From an uncultured Lachnospiraceae bacterium (GTDB lineage: Bacteria; Bacillota; Clostridia; Lachnospirales; Lachnospiraceae): a DNA stretch of 37,911 nt. The notes below the pieces were generated by a model. It searched no databases and was not told the DNA's origin. It saw only the letters and a program-made list of their open reading frames with translations. The position numbers were made by a program, and so were the translations under genes. Where the stretch lies: NCBI GenBank assembly GCA_900553355.1, contig USDK01000029.1, forward strand, positions 1 to 37,911, in the 5' to 3' direction. Positions 17,020 to 25,153 of the stretch are shown piece after piece. Position 1 is the first letter of the stretch, and each line of letters opens with the position of its first letter.

Positions 17020-17841
17020 TCAGGCATCCGGGGCTGTCAGTTCATCCAGAGTCTGGAACTGATAACCCATCTCGGTCCACCGGTCCAGAAGTTCTCCGAG
17101 AAAAGAAGCGTTGGCAGAGGAGGTGCCATGAAGGAGGACGACGGCGCCGGGGTGGACGCGTCCTAAGAGTTTTTCAAAGGCTTCCTCTTTAGTGGGCTGG
17201 TCGTCCTGGATCCAGTCTACGTGGGCAAGGCTCCAGAAGATAGTAGAGTAGCCAAGAGAGTCTGCCTGTTTCAGATTTTCAACGCTGTACTTTCCCTGGG
17301 GAGGACGGTAATAACGAGGGAGTTCCCTGCCGGTGATCTCCTGGTAAGCATCTTCGACAGCAGAAAGTTCCTTTTCAAATTCCGGAAGGGAGGAGATTTC
17401 TGACATATCCGGGTGGTGTTCGGTATGATTTCCGACGATGTGTCCTTCTTCTGCCATGCGTTTGACCATCTCAGGGGCGCTGTCCAGAAAGTCTCCGGTT
17501 ACAAAGAAGGCTGCTGGAACCTTTTTTTCCTTCAGGGTGTCCAGAATCGTGGCTGTGTTACCATTTTCATAACCACAGTCGAAGGTAAGATAGATGATTT
17601 TTTCTTCCGTGTCCTTTGCATAATAGGCGTGATAGGCTGCCAGCTCTTCTATGGTGGCGTTTCCCACCGGGAGTTTTCCCTCTTCGGGGTATCCAAGCCC
17701 CCAGTTTTCAATAGAAAAGACGACGCCGGAGGAGGCAGGAGACGGTGCAGAGAGCCAGGCGGCAAAACGGCCTCCCAGGAAACAGAGAGAAAAGAACAAG
17801 ATGAGTGCAAAGACGCGGACTAAGATTCTGCGAGAAGACAT
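17020..17841 (-). CDS. pdaA: PdaA-like polysaccharide (peptidoglycan) deacetylase
   Basis: The family removes the N-acetyl group of muramic acid in peptidoglycan, in sporulating relatives as a step to the muramic delta-lactam of the spore cortex. The 273-residue protein has an N-terminal signal anchor (about 6-30) and a NodB fold with LTFDCGYENGNT (Asp88), the metal pair in GNHTEHHPD (His139, His143), RPPQGKYS, and HPGAVVLLHG near the end. The TFDxGYENG form is characteristic of PdaA rather than general NodB proteins. The start has GGAGGC four bases upstream. The frame stays open far upstream, but that part is antisense to the divergent YdcF-like gene and is not used. Confidence 0.88.
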   Translation of the reverse strand: MSSRRILVRVFALILFFSLCFLGGRFAAWLSAPSPASSGVVFSIENWGLGYPEEGKLPVGNATIEELAAYHAYYAKDTEEKIIYLTFDCGYENGNTATILDTLKEKKVPAAFFVTGDFLDSAPEMVKRMAEEGHIVGNHTEHHPDMSEISSLPEFEKELSAVEDAYQEITGRELPRYYRPPQGKYSVENLKQADSLGYSTIFWSLAHVDWIQDDQPTKEEAFEKLLGRVHPGAVVLLHGTSSANASFLGELLDRWTEMGYQFQTLDELTAPDA

Positions 17842-17884
17842 AAAGCCTCCGTTTACTCTTTTTTCTATGTATATGGCCTCTGGG

Positions 17885-17913
17885 TTGCATTCTTGCCTGT
17901 AAAAGGGTAAAAT
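17885..17913 (+). promoter_or_regulatory. Promoter of the ydcF-LRR-VWA-MoxR operon
   Basis: TTGCAT (17885-17890) and TAAAAT (17908-17913) are 17 bp apart, 43 bases before the ATG of the YdcF-like gene. No further promoter is seen before the three genes that follow, which fits one transcript. Confidence 0.62.
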
Positions 17914-17955
17914 AAACGAAGTTACTGTTTGCGGGCAGACAGGAGAGGAGTGTCT

Positions 17956-18555
17956 ATGAAGCAGAAAAAAGAATGGATCATGGGAGTTTCCGGAGGAGTA
18001 CTTACATTTTTCGGTATGAATCTGGCGGCCTTTTTCCTGATGTTTCCAAACCCGAAGAAATGCTGGGAACAGGACCGCTACGACTGTGCCGTTGTGTGCG
18101 GATATCATGCCAGGGAGGATGGACGGCCCACGGAAGTCATGAAGCGGCGGGTAGAAAAGGCGGCAGAGCTCTGGAGGGAGCGCAGAGTGGGGTATCTTGT
18201 GATGTCCGGCGCAGCGGTGGCAAATGACTGGGTGGAAGCAGAAGTCATGAAGCAGTATGCCATGGAGCTTGGGGTGCCAGAGCAGTATATCGTAGAGGAA
18301 AAGCGTGCAGACTGTACCTTCCGCAACCTCCGGTATTCGGCGGAGGTGATGAAGAACTGCGGTTTTCAGGACTGCGCCGTGGTGACAAGCGGATGGCATC
18401 TTCGGAAGGCGGATCATTATGCCAGACGCGAAGGACTTCGGTATGTCATGGTACGTGCAGAGGAGCCGGAAGGTCAGAGCGCCTGGAAGACGCTAAGGCT
18501 GCATCTGGAAACGAATCTTCATATGTATCGGAACATATGGAAAGGATATTATTAG
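17956..18555 (+). CDS. YdcF/SanA-like membrane protein (DUF218)
   Basis: The 199-residue protein has one N-terminal transmembrane segment (about 8-28) and then a DUF218 fold. Features are DCAVVCGYHAREDGRPTEVM, LVMSGA and VVTSGWHLRKADHYA. Relatives such as SanA and YdcF are linked to envelope barrier function and vancomycin tolerance, but their reaction is not established. AGGAGAGGAG before the chosen ATG decides the start over an in-frame ATG 27 bases upstream. It heads a compact operon with the LRR, VWA and MoxR genes. Confidence 0.85.
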   Translation: MKQKKEWIMGVSGGVLTFFGMNLAAFFLMFPNPKKCWEQDRYDCAVVCGYHAREDGRPTEVMKRRVEKAAELWRERRVGYLVMSGAAVANDWVEAEVMKQYAMELGVPEQYIVEEKRADCTFRNLRYSAEVMKNCGFQDCAVVTSGWHLRKADHYARREGLRYVMVRAEEPEGQSAWKTLRLHLETNLHMYRNIWKGYY

Positions 18556-18560
18556 ATAAA

Positions 18561-19478
18561 ATGTGGGAAAAGCAAGCAGAACAGATCAGCAGAGGGGTTC
18601 AGTTCTGTCGGACAGACAAGGGGATTGTCCTGACAGGATATGAAGGAGAGGATGACGAGGTGATCCTTCCGGATCAGATCGAAGGAGAATCGGTGACAGG
18701 GATCGACGCCTATGCATTTGCAAGAAGCCAGATGACGATGGTCTGGCTTCCCCTGCATCTGAAAGAGGTAGGACGTTATGCTTTTTACCGCTGCAGAGAA
18801 CTGAAAAAGTTGATCTTAAGCAACAGTCTGCCGGAGATCGGCGGTGGCGCGCTGACAGGATGTGGGATTGAGGAAGTCGAGATCCATTTTCGGGAAGGGG
18901 AAAAGAGCTGTCTCAAATCTATCCTGGATGAGATCCGTTACGCCATACGGACGCGGCTGATCTACGGAGAAGATGGACGGGAGCAGGAGGTTCATGTCCT
19001 GTTTCCGGAGCATTATGAAGAGGCTGTGGAAAATACACCGGCCAGGATACTGGTTACCCACCATCACGGAGCAGGCGGTTATTACCGGCAGTGCTTTTAT
19101 GACCGCAGGCTGGATTATCAAAAATACGATGAACTTCTCTTCCGGGCAGAGGCGGAAGAGGAGCCCGAGACGACAGCAGAGCTTGTGATGGACAGACTTC
19201 GTTATCCCTTTCATCTGGAGGAGAATGCAAAAAGGGATTATGAAGCCTATCTTTCCAGACATCTCCACCCGGCGGCAGCAGCCCTTCTGAAGAGAGAAGA
19301 CGAGGCAGGACTTCGGTTTCTTGCCGGTCAGCCCTTCTGGACCAGGGATGCCATGGAGTATGCGCTGGACCAGGCCCTGGAGATGCAGAAGACAGAGCTT
19401 GTGAGTCTTCTGATGGAAGAAAAGCGAAAGAAGGAAAAGCAATGCAGAAGAACGAGGAAAACTCGCTTTCAGCTGTAG
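18561..19478 (+). CDS. BspA-like leucine-rich repeat protein of a MoxR/VWA operon
   Basis: About 305 residues. Near residues 15-95 are two or three LRR_5-type repeats (LPDQIEGESVTGIDAYAFA, LPLHLKEVGRYAFYRCREL, then LILSNSLPEIGGGALTG). The rest is a mostly helical, charged region that matches nothing I recognise. The last 60 residues look like a helical repeat hairpin and end in a very basic stretch. There is no signal peptide, so unlike most BspA-like proteins it is probably cytoplasmic. The ATG follows the previous stop by five bases; an ATG 24 bases upstream (18537) is also possible and no ribosome site settles it. The 3' end overlaps the VWA gene by 37 bases. I infer that it works with the VWA and MoxR proteins. 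Confidence 0.72.
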   Translation: MWEKQAEQISRGVQFCRTDKGIVLTGYEGEDDEVILPDQIEGESVTGIDAYAFARSQMTMVWLPLHLKEVGRYAFYRCRELKKLILSNSLPEIGGGALTGCGIEEVEIHFREGEKSCLKSILDEIRYAIRTRLIYGEDGREQEVHVLFPEHYEEAVENTPARILVTHHHGAGGYYRQCFYDRRLDYQKYDELLFRAEAEEEPETTAELVMDRLRYPFHLEENAKRDYEAYLSRHLHPAAAALLKREDEAGLRFLAGQPFWTRDAMEYALDQALEMQKTELVSLLMEEKRKKEKQCRRTRKTRFQL

Positions 19479-20740
19479 GTGAAAAGATCTTAAGGGCGTC
19501 CAGAAATGCACTGTATCTTAAGATGCGTTTCCTGGATGTGGCACTCGGCAGCCTGATGTTTGTCCCGGATCCGGGAGCAGAGGGCCTTGGAAGTGACGGA
19601 CTTTTTTTATACTACAGACCGGACTATCTGTGCCGGATGTACCGGGAAAATCCAGTGCTGGTCAACCGTCTGTATCTGCACCAGGTTCTGCACGGGATCT
19701 TCTGGCATATGATCCGCAGGAACGGAAGAGACAAGGAGCTGTATTCTCTGGCCTGTGATATTGCTGTAGAGTCTATCATCGACGGGATGAAGTACAGGCC
19801 GGTCTTAAAGAGTCAGTCTTTCCTGCGCAGGGAGACGTTCCGGAAGCTGAAAAAAGAACATTCGGTACTGACTGCGGACCGGATCTACCGCAGTCTGTTA
19901 CAGTGGAAACTGCCAGATCAGGAGCTGTATCAGCTTAAGAAAGAGTTTTGCCTGGATGATCACAGCTACTGGCCCGGGGAGGATGAAAAAAGGAAGCAGG
20001 AACAGATCGAGAATCAGTGGCAGAAGATCAGTGAGCAGATGGAGACGGACATGGAGACCTTTTCCCAGGAGGCGTCGGAACAGTCCGGACATCTGATCGG
20101 AAGCCTGAAGATAGAGAACCGGGAGAGACATGATTATCGGCAGTTTCTCCGGAAGTTTTCAGTTTTGAGAGAAGAGATGAAGATTGATGAGGATGCCTTT
20201 GATTATCAGTTCTACTGTTACGGCCTTTCGCTTTATGGGAATATGCCTCTGATCGAACCACAGGAATGGCGGGAAACTCAGAAGATTGAGGAGTTTGCCA
20301 TCGTGATCGATACATCGATGTCCTGCTCCGGGGATCTGGTCAGGTATTTCCTGGAGGAGACTTATGATGTGCTGTGTGAAAATGAGAGCTTTTTCCGGAA
20401 GGTGAATATCCATGTGATCCAGTGTGATGATCAGGTGCAGGCGGATCAGACGATCACCTGTGAAGAGGAATTGAAGGCTTATATGGAAGACCTGGAATTA
20501 CATGGGGAGGGCGGCACTGATTTCCGGCCGGCGTTTGCGTATGTAGAAGAGCTGATGCAAAAGCATATATTTTCAAACCTGAAGGGTCTTCTGTATTTTA
20601 CAGACGGAAAAGGAATCTATCCACAGAAAAAACCGCCTTATGAGACGGCGTTTTTATTCCTGAAAGAGGATTATGAAGACGTGGACGTCCCATCCTGGGC
20701 GATGAAACTGATACTGGAGGAAGAAGATTATGCATATTAA
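19442..20740 (+). CDS. VWA-domain protein with DUF2201-type metallopeptidase-like N-terminus
   Basis: The 432-residue protein has an N-terminal region like DUF2201_N (YLHQVLHGIFWHM, then LACDIAVESIIDGM). In metallopeptidase-like families this site reads HExxH, while here it reads His80-Gln81-x-x-His84. A helical middle part follows. The C-terminal VWA-like domain from about residue 283 keeps the MIDAS motif D290-T-S-M-S294, a GGTDF block and FTDGKG. AAGGA precedes the start, which lies inside the LRR gene. It overlaps the MoxR gene by 11 bases. VWA/MoxR pairs act as metal-dependent chaperone or remodelling complexes; the client here is unknown. Confidence 0.82.
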   Translation: MQKNEENSLSAVGEKILRASRNALYLKMRFLDVALGSLMFVPDPGAEGLGSDGLFLYYRPDYLCRMYRENPVLVNRLYLHQVLHGIFWHMIRRNGRDKELYSLACDIAVESIIDGMKYRPVLKSQSFLRRETFRKLKKEHSVLTADRIYRSLLQWKLPDQELYQLKKEFCLDDHSYWPGEDEKRKQEQIENQWQKISEQMETDMETFSQEASEQSGHLIGSLKIENRERHDYRQFLRKFSVLREEMKIDEDAFDYQFYCYGLSLYGNMPLIEPQEWRETQKIEEFAIVIDTSMSCSGDLVRYFLEETYDVLCENESFFRKVNIHVIQCDDQVQADQTITCEEELKAYMEDLELHGEGGTDFRPAFAYVEELMQKHIFSNLKGLLYFTDGKGIYPQKKPPYETAFLFLKEDYEDVDVPSWAMKLILEEEDYAY

Positions 20741-22211
20741 ACGGGCAAAACAGGAGATTAAGGATTCCATCGAAGCGTATTTAAGAAAAGATGAAACGGG
20801 AGCATATGTGATGCCGGCTGTGCGGCAGCGCCCCATCCTTCTGATGGGTCCTCCGGGGATCGGAAAGACTCAGATCATGGAGCAGGCAGCCAGAGAGTGC
20901 GGCATTGCCCTGGTATCTTATACCATTACCCACCATACCCGCCAGAGCGCGGTGGGGCTTCCCTTTATCCAGGAAAAACAGTATGATGGGAAGACCGTGT
21001 CGGTGACAGAGTACACCATGAGTGAGATCATCGCAGCTGTCTATGACAAGATGGAGGCCACCGGGATCCGGGAAGGGATCCTGTTCATCGATGAGATCAA
21101 CTGTGTGTCAGAGACACTGGCTCCCACCATGCTGCAGTTTTTGCAGTGCAAGACCTTTGGAAACCAGAAGGTTCCGGAAGGCTGGGTGATCGTAGCGGCC
21201 GGCAATCCGCCGGAGTATAACCGGTCGGTCCGGGAGTTTGACGTGGTCACCCTGGACCGGATCAAGAGGATCGATGTGGAAGAAAATTATGAGGTGTGGA
21301 AGGAATATGCCTATCAGGCGGACATCCATCCTGCCATTCTGGCCTATCTGGAGATCAGGAAGGAATGTTTTTACCGGATCGAGACGACGGTGGACGGAAA
21401 GGCATTTGTGACTGCAAGAGGATGGGAAGATCTGTCCTGGCTCCTAAAGGCCTATGAGGCTCTGGGGAAACGAGTGGATCAGGAAGTGGTCCACCAGTAT
21501 ATCCAGCACTGGAAGACGGCAAAGGATTTTGCAGGTTACCTGGAATTGTACGCGAAATATCAGAAGGATTATGGATTTGAGCGGATCCTGGAAGGAAACT
21601 ATGGGAAGGAAACACTGGATAAGCTTAAGTATGCTCAGTTTGACGAAAGGCTCAGTGTTGTCAGTCTGCTGATTGGCCAGCTGAATGGCCGCTTCCGTTT
21701 CTGGACAGAAAAAGACCGGTATGTTACCCTTTTGTACGGGTATCTGAAAAAGTATAAGGAGACATCCGATCTGGAAAAGACCGAAGAAGATGCTCAGAAA
21801 GCCTATGAGACGCTCCGGCGGGGCGAACTTCTGACAAAAGAAGATGACCGGATCTGGCAGCAGGTTCTGGAGCGTATCCGGAAATACCGTCTGTTGTGTC
21901 AGTCAGAACATCTGAAAGGGAAGGAAGCGTTTGAAAGAGTGCGGCAGGAGTTCCAGGAGGAGACGGAAGCGCTGGAAAAGGTGACAGATCAGACCCTGGA
22001 GGCCCTGAACCATGGGTTTATCTTTATGGAGGATGCCTTTGGCGACAGCCAGGAGATGACAGTGTTTGTCACTGAATTAAATACCAATGAGGCCAGCGTG
22101 CGGTTTTTAAAAGAGAATGACTGTGATCTTTATTACCGGTATAATAAAAAGCTGCTGCCCGGTGAGCAGCAGCAGGAAATCCTGGATGAACTGGATGGAT
22201 TACTGAGTTAA
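20730..22211 (+). CDS. MoxR-family AAA+ ATPase
   Basis: The 493-residue protein has Walker A GPPGIGKTQ near residues 40-48, Walker B ILFIDEINCV near 117-126, a sensor-1 like VAAGNPPEYN and LDRIKRI arginine block. The C-terminal 200 residues are helical and specific to this subgroup. MoxR ATPases partner with VWA proteins to remodel or insert cofactors into clients. The start has GGAGGAAG close upstream and lies inside the VWA gene, so the two are probably translated together at a fixed ratio. The last 60 bases also carry, on the other strand, the terminator of a small converging gene. Confidence 0.9.
   Translation: MHIKRAKQEIKDSIEAYLRKDETGAYVMPAVRQRPILLMGPPGIGKTQIMEQAARECGIALVSYTITHHTRQSAVGLPFIQEKQYDGKTVSVTEYTMSEIIAAVYDKMEATGIREGILFIDEINCVSETLAPTMLQFLQCKTFGNQKVPEGWVIVAAGNPPEYNRSVREFDVVTLDRIKRIDVEENYEVWKEYAYQADIHPAILAYLEIRKECFYRIETTVDGKAFVTARGWEDLSWLLKAYEALGKRVDQEVVHQYIQHWKTAKDFAGYLELYAKYQKDYGFERILEGNYGKETLDKLKYAQFDERLSVVSLLIGQLNGRFRFWTEKDRYVTLLYGYLKKYKETSDLEKTEEDAQKAYETLRRGELLTKEDDRIWQQVLERIRKYRLLCQSEHLKGKEAFERVRQEFQEETEALEKVTDQTLEALNHGFIFMEDAFGDSQEMTVFVTELNTNEASVRFLKENDCDLYYRYNKKLLPGEQQQEILDELDGLLS
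22141..22173 (-). terminator. Terminator of the small minus-strand gene, inside moxR
   Basis: On the minus strand, GCTGCTGC and GCAGCAGC form an 8-bp stem around a seven-base loop and are followed by TTTTTATTAT. It lies 26 bases beyond the stop of the 49-codon minus-strand gene and inside the coding region of the MoxR ATPase. Confidence 0.75.
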
Positions 22212-22349
22212 TTTGTATCCGTAGCGGATTTTGCGGTAGATCTTCCACAGGATGACTGCAGGAAAACTGATGAGAAGGTAAAGACTGGTAATTACGCCGG
22301 CGCCTCCACCGATGACCATTAAGATTAGTATGCCGATGTTTGTATCCAT
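22200..22349 (-). CDS. Small membrane protein, 49 residues
   Basis: The reading frame begins MDTNIGILILMVIGGGAGVI and ends with a basic segment WKIYRKIRYGYKLTQ. Residues about 5-37 are strongly hydrophobic with a central GGGAG, giving one long or two short membrane segments, and the basic C-terminus should be cytoplasmic. GGAGGC sits six bases before the ATG and a canonical terminator follows the stop, so the gene looks genuine despite its length. Its last 12 bases overlap the end of moxR. I recognise no family; a small toxin-like or regulatory membrane peptide is possible. Confidence 0.62.
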   Translation of the reverse strand: MDTNIGILILMVIGGGAGVITSLYLLISFPAVILWKIYRKIRYGYKLTQ

Positions 22350-22463
22350 AAAGATGCCTCCTTCACAAAATCTGTTTCCATTTTAGGTCATTAAAATTTT
22401 AAATGAAATGGATTGAGGGGGACTTTAACGGAATTTTAACAAGAATGAAAGAGAGGACAAAAG

Positions 22464-22811
22464 ATGTTATTTGTATGTTACCCCAAATGTACGACCTGTA
22501 AAAAGGCGGAAAAGTGGCTGCAGGACAAAGGGATTGAATATGAAAAGCGAGATATCAAGATCGATAATCCCACCAAAGATGAACTGAAAGAATGGCACCA
22601 GAAAAGTGGCCTGCCGCTGAAACGGTTTTTCAATACCAGCGGGAACTTATATAAAGAGATGAAGTTAAAGGACAAGCTGCCCCAGATGACGGAGGAAGAG
22701 CAGTATGATCTTCTGGCAACAGACGGGATGCTGGTCAAACGTCCCATCCTGGTGACAGAGGATCGGGTCCTGGTAGGATTTAAGGAACCAGAATGGAGCC
22801 AGGGAGTGTAG
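22464..22811 (+). CDS. ArsC/Spx-family thioredoxin-fold protein
   Basis: The 115-residue protein starts with a thioredoxin strand and CTTC (a CxxC at residues 9-12), followed by the family blocks YEKRDIKIDNPT, FNTSGNLYKE and KRPILV. This is the YffB/YusI/Spx-like group. True arsenate reductases use one N-terminal Cys with distal partners, while Spx proteins bind RNA polymerase; the sequence does not decide which. It sits four bases upstream of mntP, which suggests a redox or metal-stress link. GAGAGGA precedes the start. Confidence 0.85.
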   Translation: MLFVCYPKCTTCKKAEKWLQDKGIEYEKRDIKIDNPTKDELKEWHQKSGLPLKRFFNTSGNLYKEMKLKDKLPQMTEEEQYDLLATDGMLVKRPILVTEDRVLVGFKEPEWSQGV

Positions 22812-22815
22812 AACG

Positions 22816-23379
22816 ATGGGAGGGGTTGAGTTATTTCTGATCGCAGTCGGACTTTCCATGGACGCTTTTGCAGTGTCTGTCTGTAAGGGGCTTGCCATGC
22901 GCAGATGTACGCCCGGCAGGGCAGGAATCGTCGGACTTTATTTTGGGGGATTTCAGGCCCTGATGCCCCTTCTGGGGTATTTCCTGGGAGTTCAGTTTCG
23001 CAGCGTGATCACATCGGTAGATCACTGGATCGCCTTTATCCTCCTGGCTGTCATCGGAGGAAATATGATCCGGGAGGCGCTGGGGCCGGAAGAATGTGAG
23101 ACAGCGGATGCATCCCTGGATGTGCGGAATATGCTTGCCCTTGCTGTGACCACCAGCATTGATGCATTGGCAGTGGGCGTGACCTTTGCGTTTTTGCAGG
23201 TCAACATCGTGCCGGCAGTCTGTTTTATCGGAGTGATCACGTTTACTTTATCTGCGGCAGGTGTTAAAATAGGAAATATATTTGGGACAAGGTTCAAATC
23301 AAAAGCAGAGCTTTTAGGAGGCGTCATCCTGATCCTGATCGGGGCGAAGATCCTGCTGGAGCATCTGGGTATATTATAA
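22816..23379 (+). CDS. mntP: Manganese efflux pump MntP
   Basis: MntP exports Mn(II) across the membrane. The 187-residue protein is almost wholly hydrophobic with about six helices. It carries the paired conserved aspartates in GLSMDAFAVSV and TTSIDALAVGV, plus the closing LLGGVILILIGAKILLEHLG. The ribosome site GGGAG lies within the end of the preceding gene. No Mn-sensing yybP-ykoY riboswitch is present upstream. Confidence 0.94.
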   Translation: MGGVELFLIAVGLSMDAFAVSVCKGLAMRRCTPGRAGIVGLYFGGFQALMPLLGYFLGVQFRSVITSVDHWIAFILLAVIGGNMIREALGPEECETADASLDVRNMLALAVTTSIDALAVGVTFAFLQVNIVPAVCFIGVITFTLSAAGVKIGNIFGTRFKSKAELLGGVILILIGAKILLEHLGIL

Positions 23380-23392
23380 GGAGGATGATCCG

Positions 23393-24364
23393 ATGAAATG
23401 GAATAAATTTCGTCTGAAGACGACGACAGAGGCAGAAGATATTGTCAGCAGTATGCTGATGGATCTGGGGATCCAGGGAGTGCAGATCGAGGACAGAGTG
23501 CCTCTTACCAAACAAGATCAGGAGCAGATGTTTGTGGATATCCTGCCCCAGATCCCGGAGGACGACGGGACTGCGTACCTGACTTTTTATCTGGAAGAGG
23601 AGGACGACGCAGGAGAAGTCTTAAGCCGGGTGCAGAAAGAGCTGGAGGAAATGCGCTCCTATGTGGATGTGGGCGAGTGTACTATTGAAGAATCCCAGAC
23701 GGAGGATGTGGACTGGGTCAACAACTGGAAACAGTATTTCCATCAGTTTTATATCGACGACATACTGGTGATCCCTTCCTGGGAACAGGTGGAGGCAAAG
23801 GACAGTGACAAGATGGTGATCCACATCGATCCGGGCACAGCCTTTGGAACCGGCATGCATGAAACGACGCAGCTTTGTATCCGTCAGCTGAAAAAATATG
23901 TGACAGAAGGCGCCCGGATCCTGGATGTGGGATGCGGCAGCGGGATTCTTGGAATGCTGGCGTTAAAGTTCGGCGCTTCCTACTCGGTAGGAACGGATCT
24001 GGATCCCTGCGCCATCGATGCGACTCATGAAAACATGAAGGCTAACGGGATCATGGAAAATCAGTATGAGGTCATGATCGGAAATATTATTGATGATAAG
24101 GAAGTCCAGGACCGGGTCGGATATGGAAAATATGATATTGTGGCGGCCAATATCCTGGCAGATGTACTGGTGCCGCTGACGCCTGTGATCGTGGGGCAGT
24201 TAAAGGATGGCGGAATCTATATTACCAGTGGGATTATCGAAGACAAAGAAGAGACTGTGACCGAAGCAGTGAAAAAGGCTGGACTTGAGGTCTTGGAGGT
24301 GAATCATCAGGGTGAGTGGGTCTCTGTGACAGCTAAGAAGCCGGTATCACGAATGAAGGAGTAA
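23393..24364 (+). CDS. prmA: Ribosomal protein L11 methyltransferase
   Basis: PrmA methylates lysines and the N-terminus of ribosomal protein L11 using SAM. The 323-residue protein has the N-terminal L11-recognition domain, then DPGTAFGTGMHETTQLCI, SAM motif I ILDVGCGSGILGMLALK, the acidic DLDPCA loop and the catalytic-region motif VAANILADVL. AAGGAGG precedes the ATG. It is followed four bases later by rsmE, a common pairing in Firmicutes. Confidence 0.96.
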   Translation: MKWNKFRLKTTTEAEDIVSSMLMDLGIQGVQIEDRVPLTKQDQEQMFVDILPQIPEDDGTAYLTFYLEEEDDAGEVLSRVQKELEEMRSYVDVGECTIEESQTEDVDWVNNWKQYFHQFYIDDILVIPSWEQVEAKDSDKMVIHIDPGTAFGTGMHETTQLCIRQLKKYVTEGARILDVGCGSGILGMLALKFGASYSVGTDLDPCAIDATHENMKANGIMENQYEVMIGNIIDDKEVQDRVGYGKYDIVAANILADVLVPLTPVIVGQLKDGGIYITSGIIEDKEETVTEAVKKAGLEVLEVNHQGEWVSVTAKKPVSRMKE

Positions 24365-24368
24365 GAGC

Positions 24369-25106
24369 ATGCAGCGTTTTTTTGTGACACCTGCGCAAGT
24401 CGGGGAAGAAGAGATTTATATAGAAGGCTCTGATGTGAACCACATGAAAAATGTTCTTCGGATGAAGGCAGGGGAAGAGTTGATGGTAAGCGACGGAAAC
24501 AACTGGCAGTACCGCTGCGCAGTGAAGGAGTATCTTCCGGAAAAAGCGGTGCTGAAGATCACTAAGAAGGAACTGGTGGATACGGAGCTGCCGTCGAAGA
24601 TCTATCTGTTCCAGGGCCTGCCAAAGCAGGACAAGATGGAGCTGATCGTGCAAAAGGCTGTGGAGCTTGGCGCCTGTCAGGTGATTCCGGTTATGACCAG
24701 ACGGTGCGTGGTGAAGCTGGATGCAAAAAAGGCGGCCAAAAAGGTGTCAAGGTGGCAGCAGATTGCAGAAAGTGCGGCGAAGCAGGCCGGAAGAGGCTAT
24801 ATTCCCGAGATCCGGGACGTAATGACGCTGGAAGAAGCCCTTGCCTTTGCAGGGCAGCTGGATGTGCGCCTGATTCCCTATGAGCTTGCAGAAGGCATGG
24901 AGCATACCAGAGACGTGATCGGGAAGATCATGCCTGGACAGTCGGTAGGAATCTTCATAGGTCCGGAAGGTGGATTTGAGAAAGAAGAGGTAGAACAGGC
25001 TGTAGAAAAAGGCGTGCTGCCAGTCACCCTGGGAAAGAGGATCTTGAGGACGGAGACTGCAGGACTTGCAGTGCTGTCGGTTCTGATGTACCGTCTGGAA
25101 CCGTAG
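24369..25106 (+). CDS. rsmE: 16S rRNA (uracil1498-N3)-methyltransferase
   Basis: RsmE is a SPOUT methyltransferase acting on U1498 of 16S rRNA in the assembled 30S subunit. The 245-residue protein starts with a PUA-like domain (MQRFFVTP, then VNHMKNVLRMKAGEE) and ends with the knotted SAM site, seen as FIGPEGGFEKEEVE and LGKRILRTETAGLAVLSVL. GAAGGAG overlaps the end of prmA, so translation is probably coupled. Confidence 0.96.
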   Translation: MQRFFVTPAQVGEEEIYIEGSDVNHMKNVLRMKAGEELMVSDGNNWQYRCAVKEYLPEKAVLKITKKELVDTELPSKIYLFQGLPKQDKMELIVQKAVELGACQVIPVMTRRCVVKLDAKKAAKKVSRWQQIAESAAKQAGRGYIPEIRDVMTLEEALAFAGQLDVRLIPYELAEGMEHTRDVIGKIMPGQSVGIFIGPEGGFEKEEVEQAVEKGVLPVTLGKRILRTETAGLAVLSVLMYRLEP

Positions 25107-25153
25107 GAACATATTCTGGTAATGAGAAGAATTTATGAGCAGGAAGTGAAATT

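Noticed and set aside
17842..18417. Long N-terminal extension of the pdaA-like frame
   Set aside because: It is antisense to the YdcF-like gene and rich in His, Cys and Pro. A GGAGGC and signal peptide mark the true start at 17841.
22380..22470. yybP-ykoY manganese riboswitch for mntP
   Set aside because: The region is AT-rich and short, with no paired GC-rich helices. mntP itself starts four bases after the previous gene.
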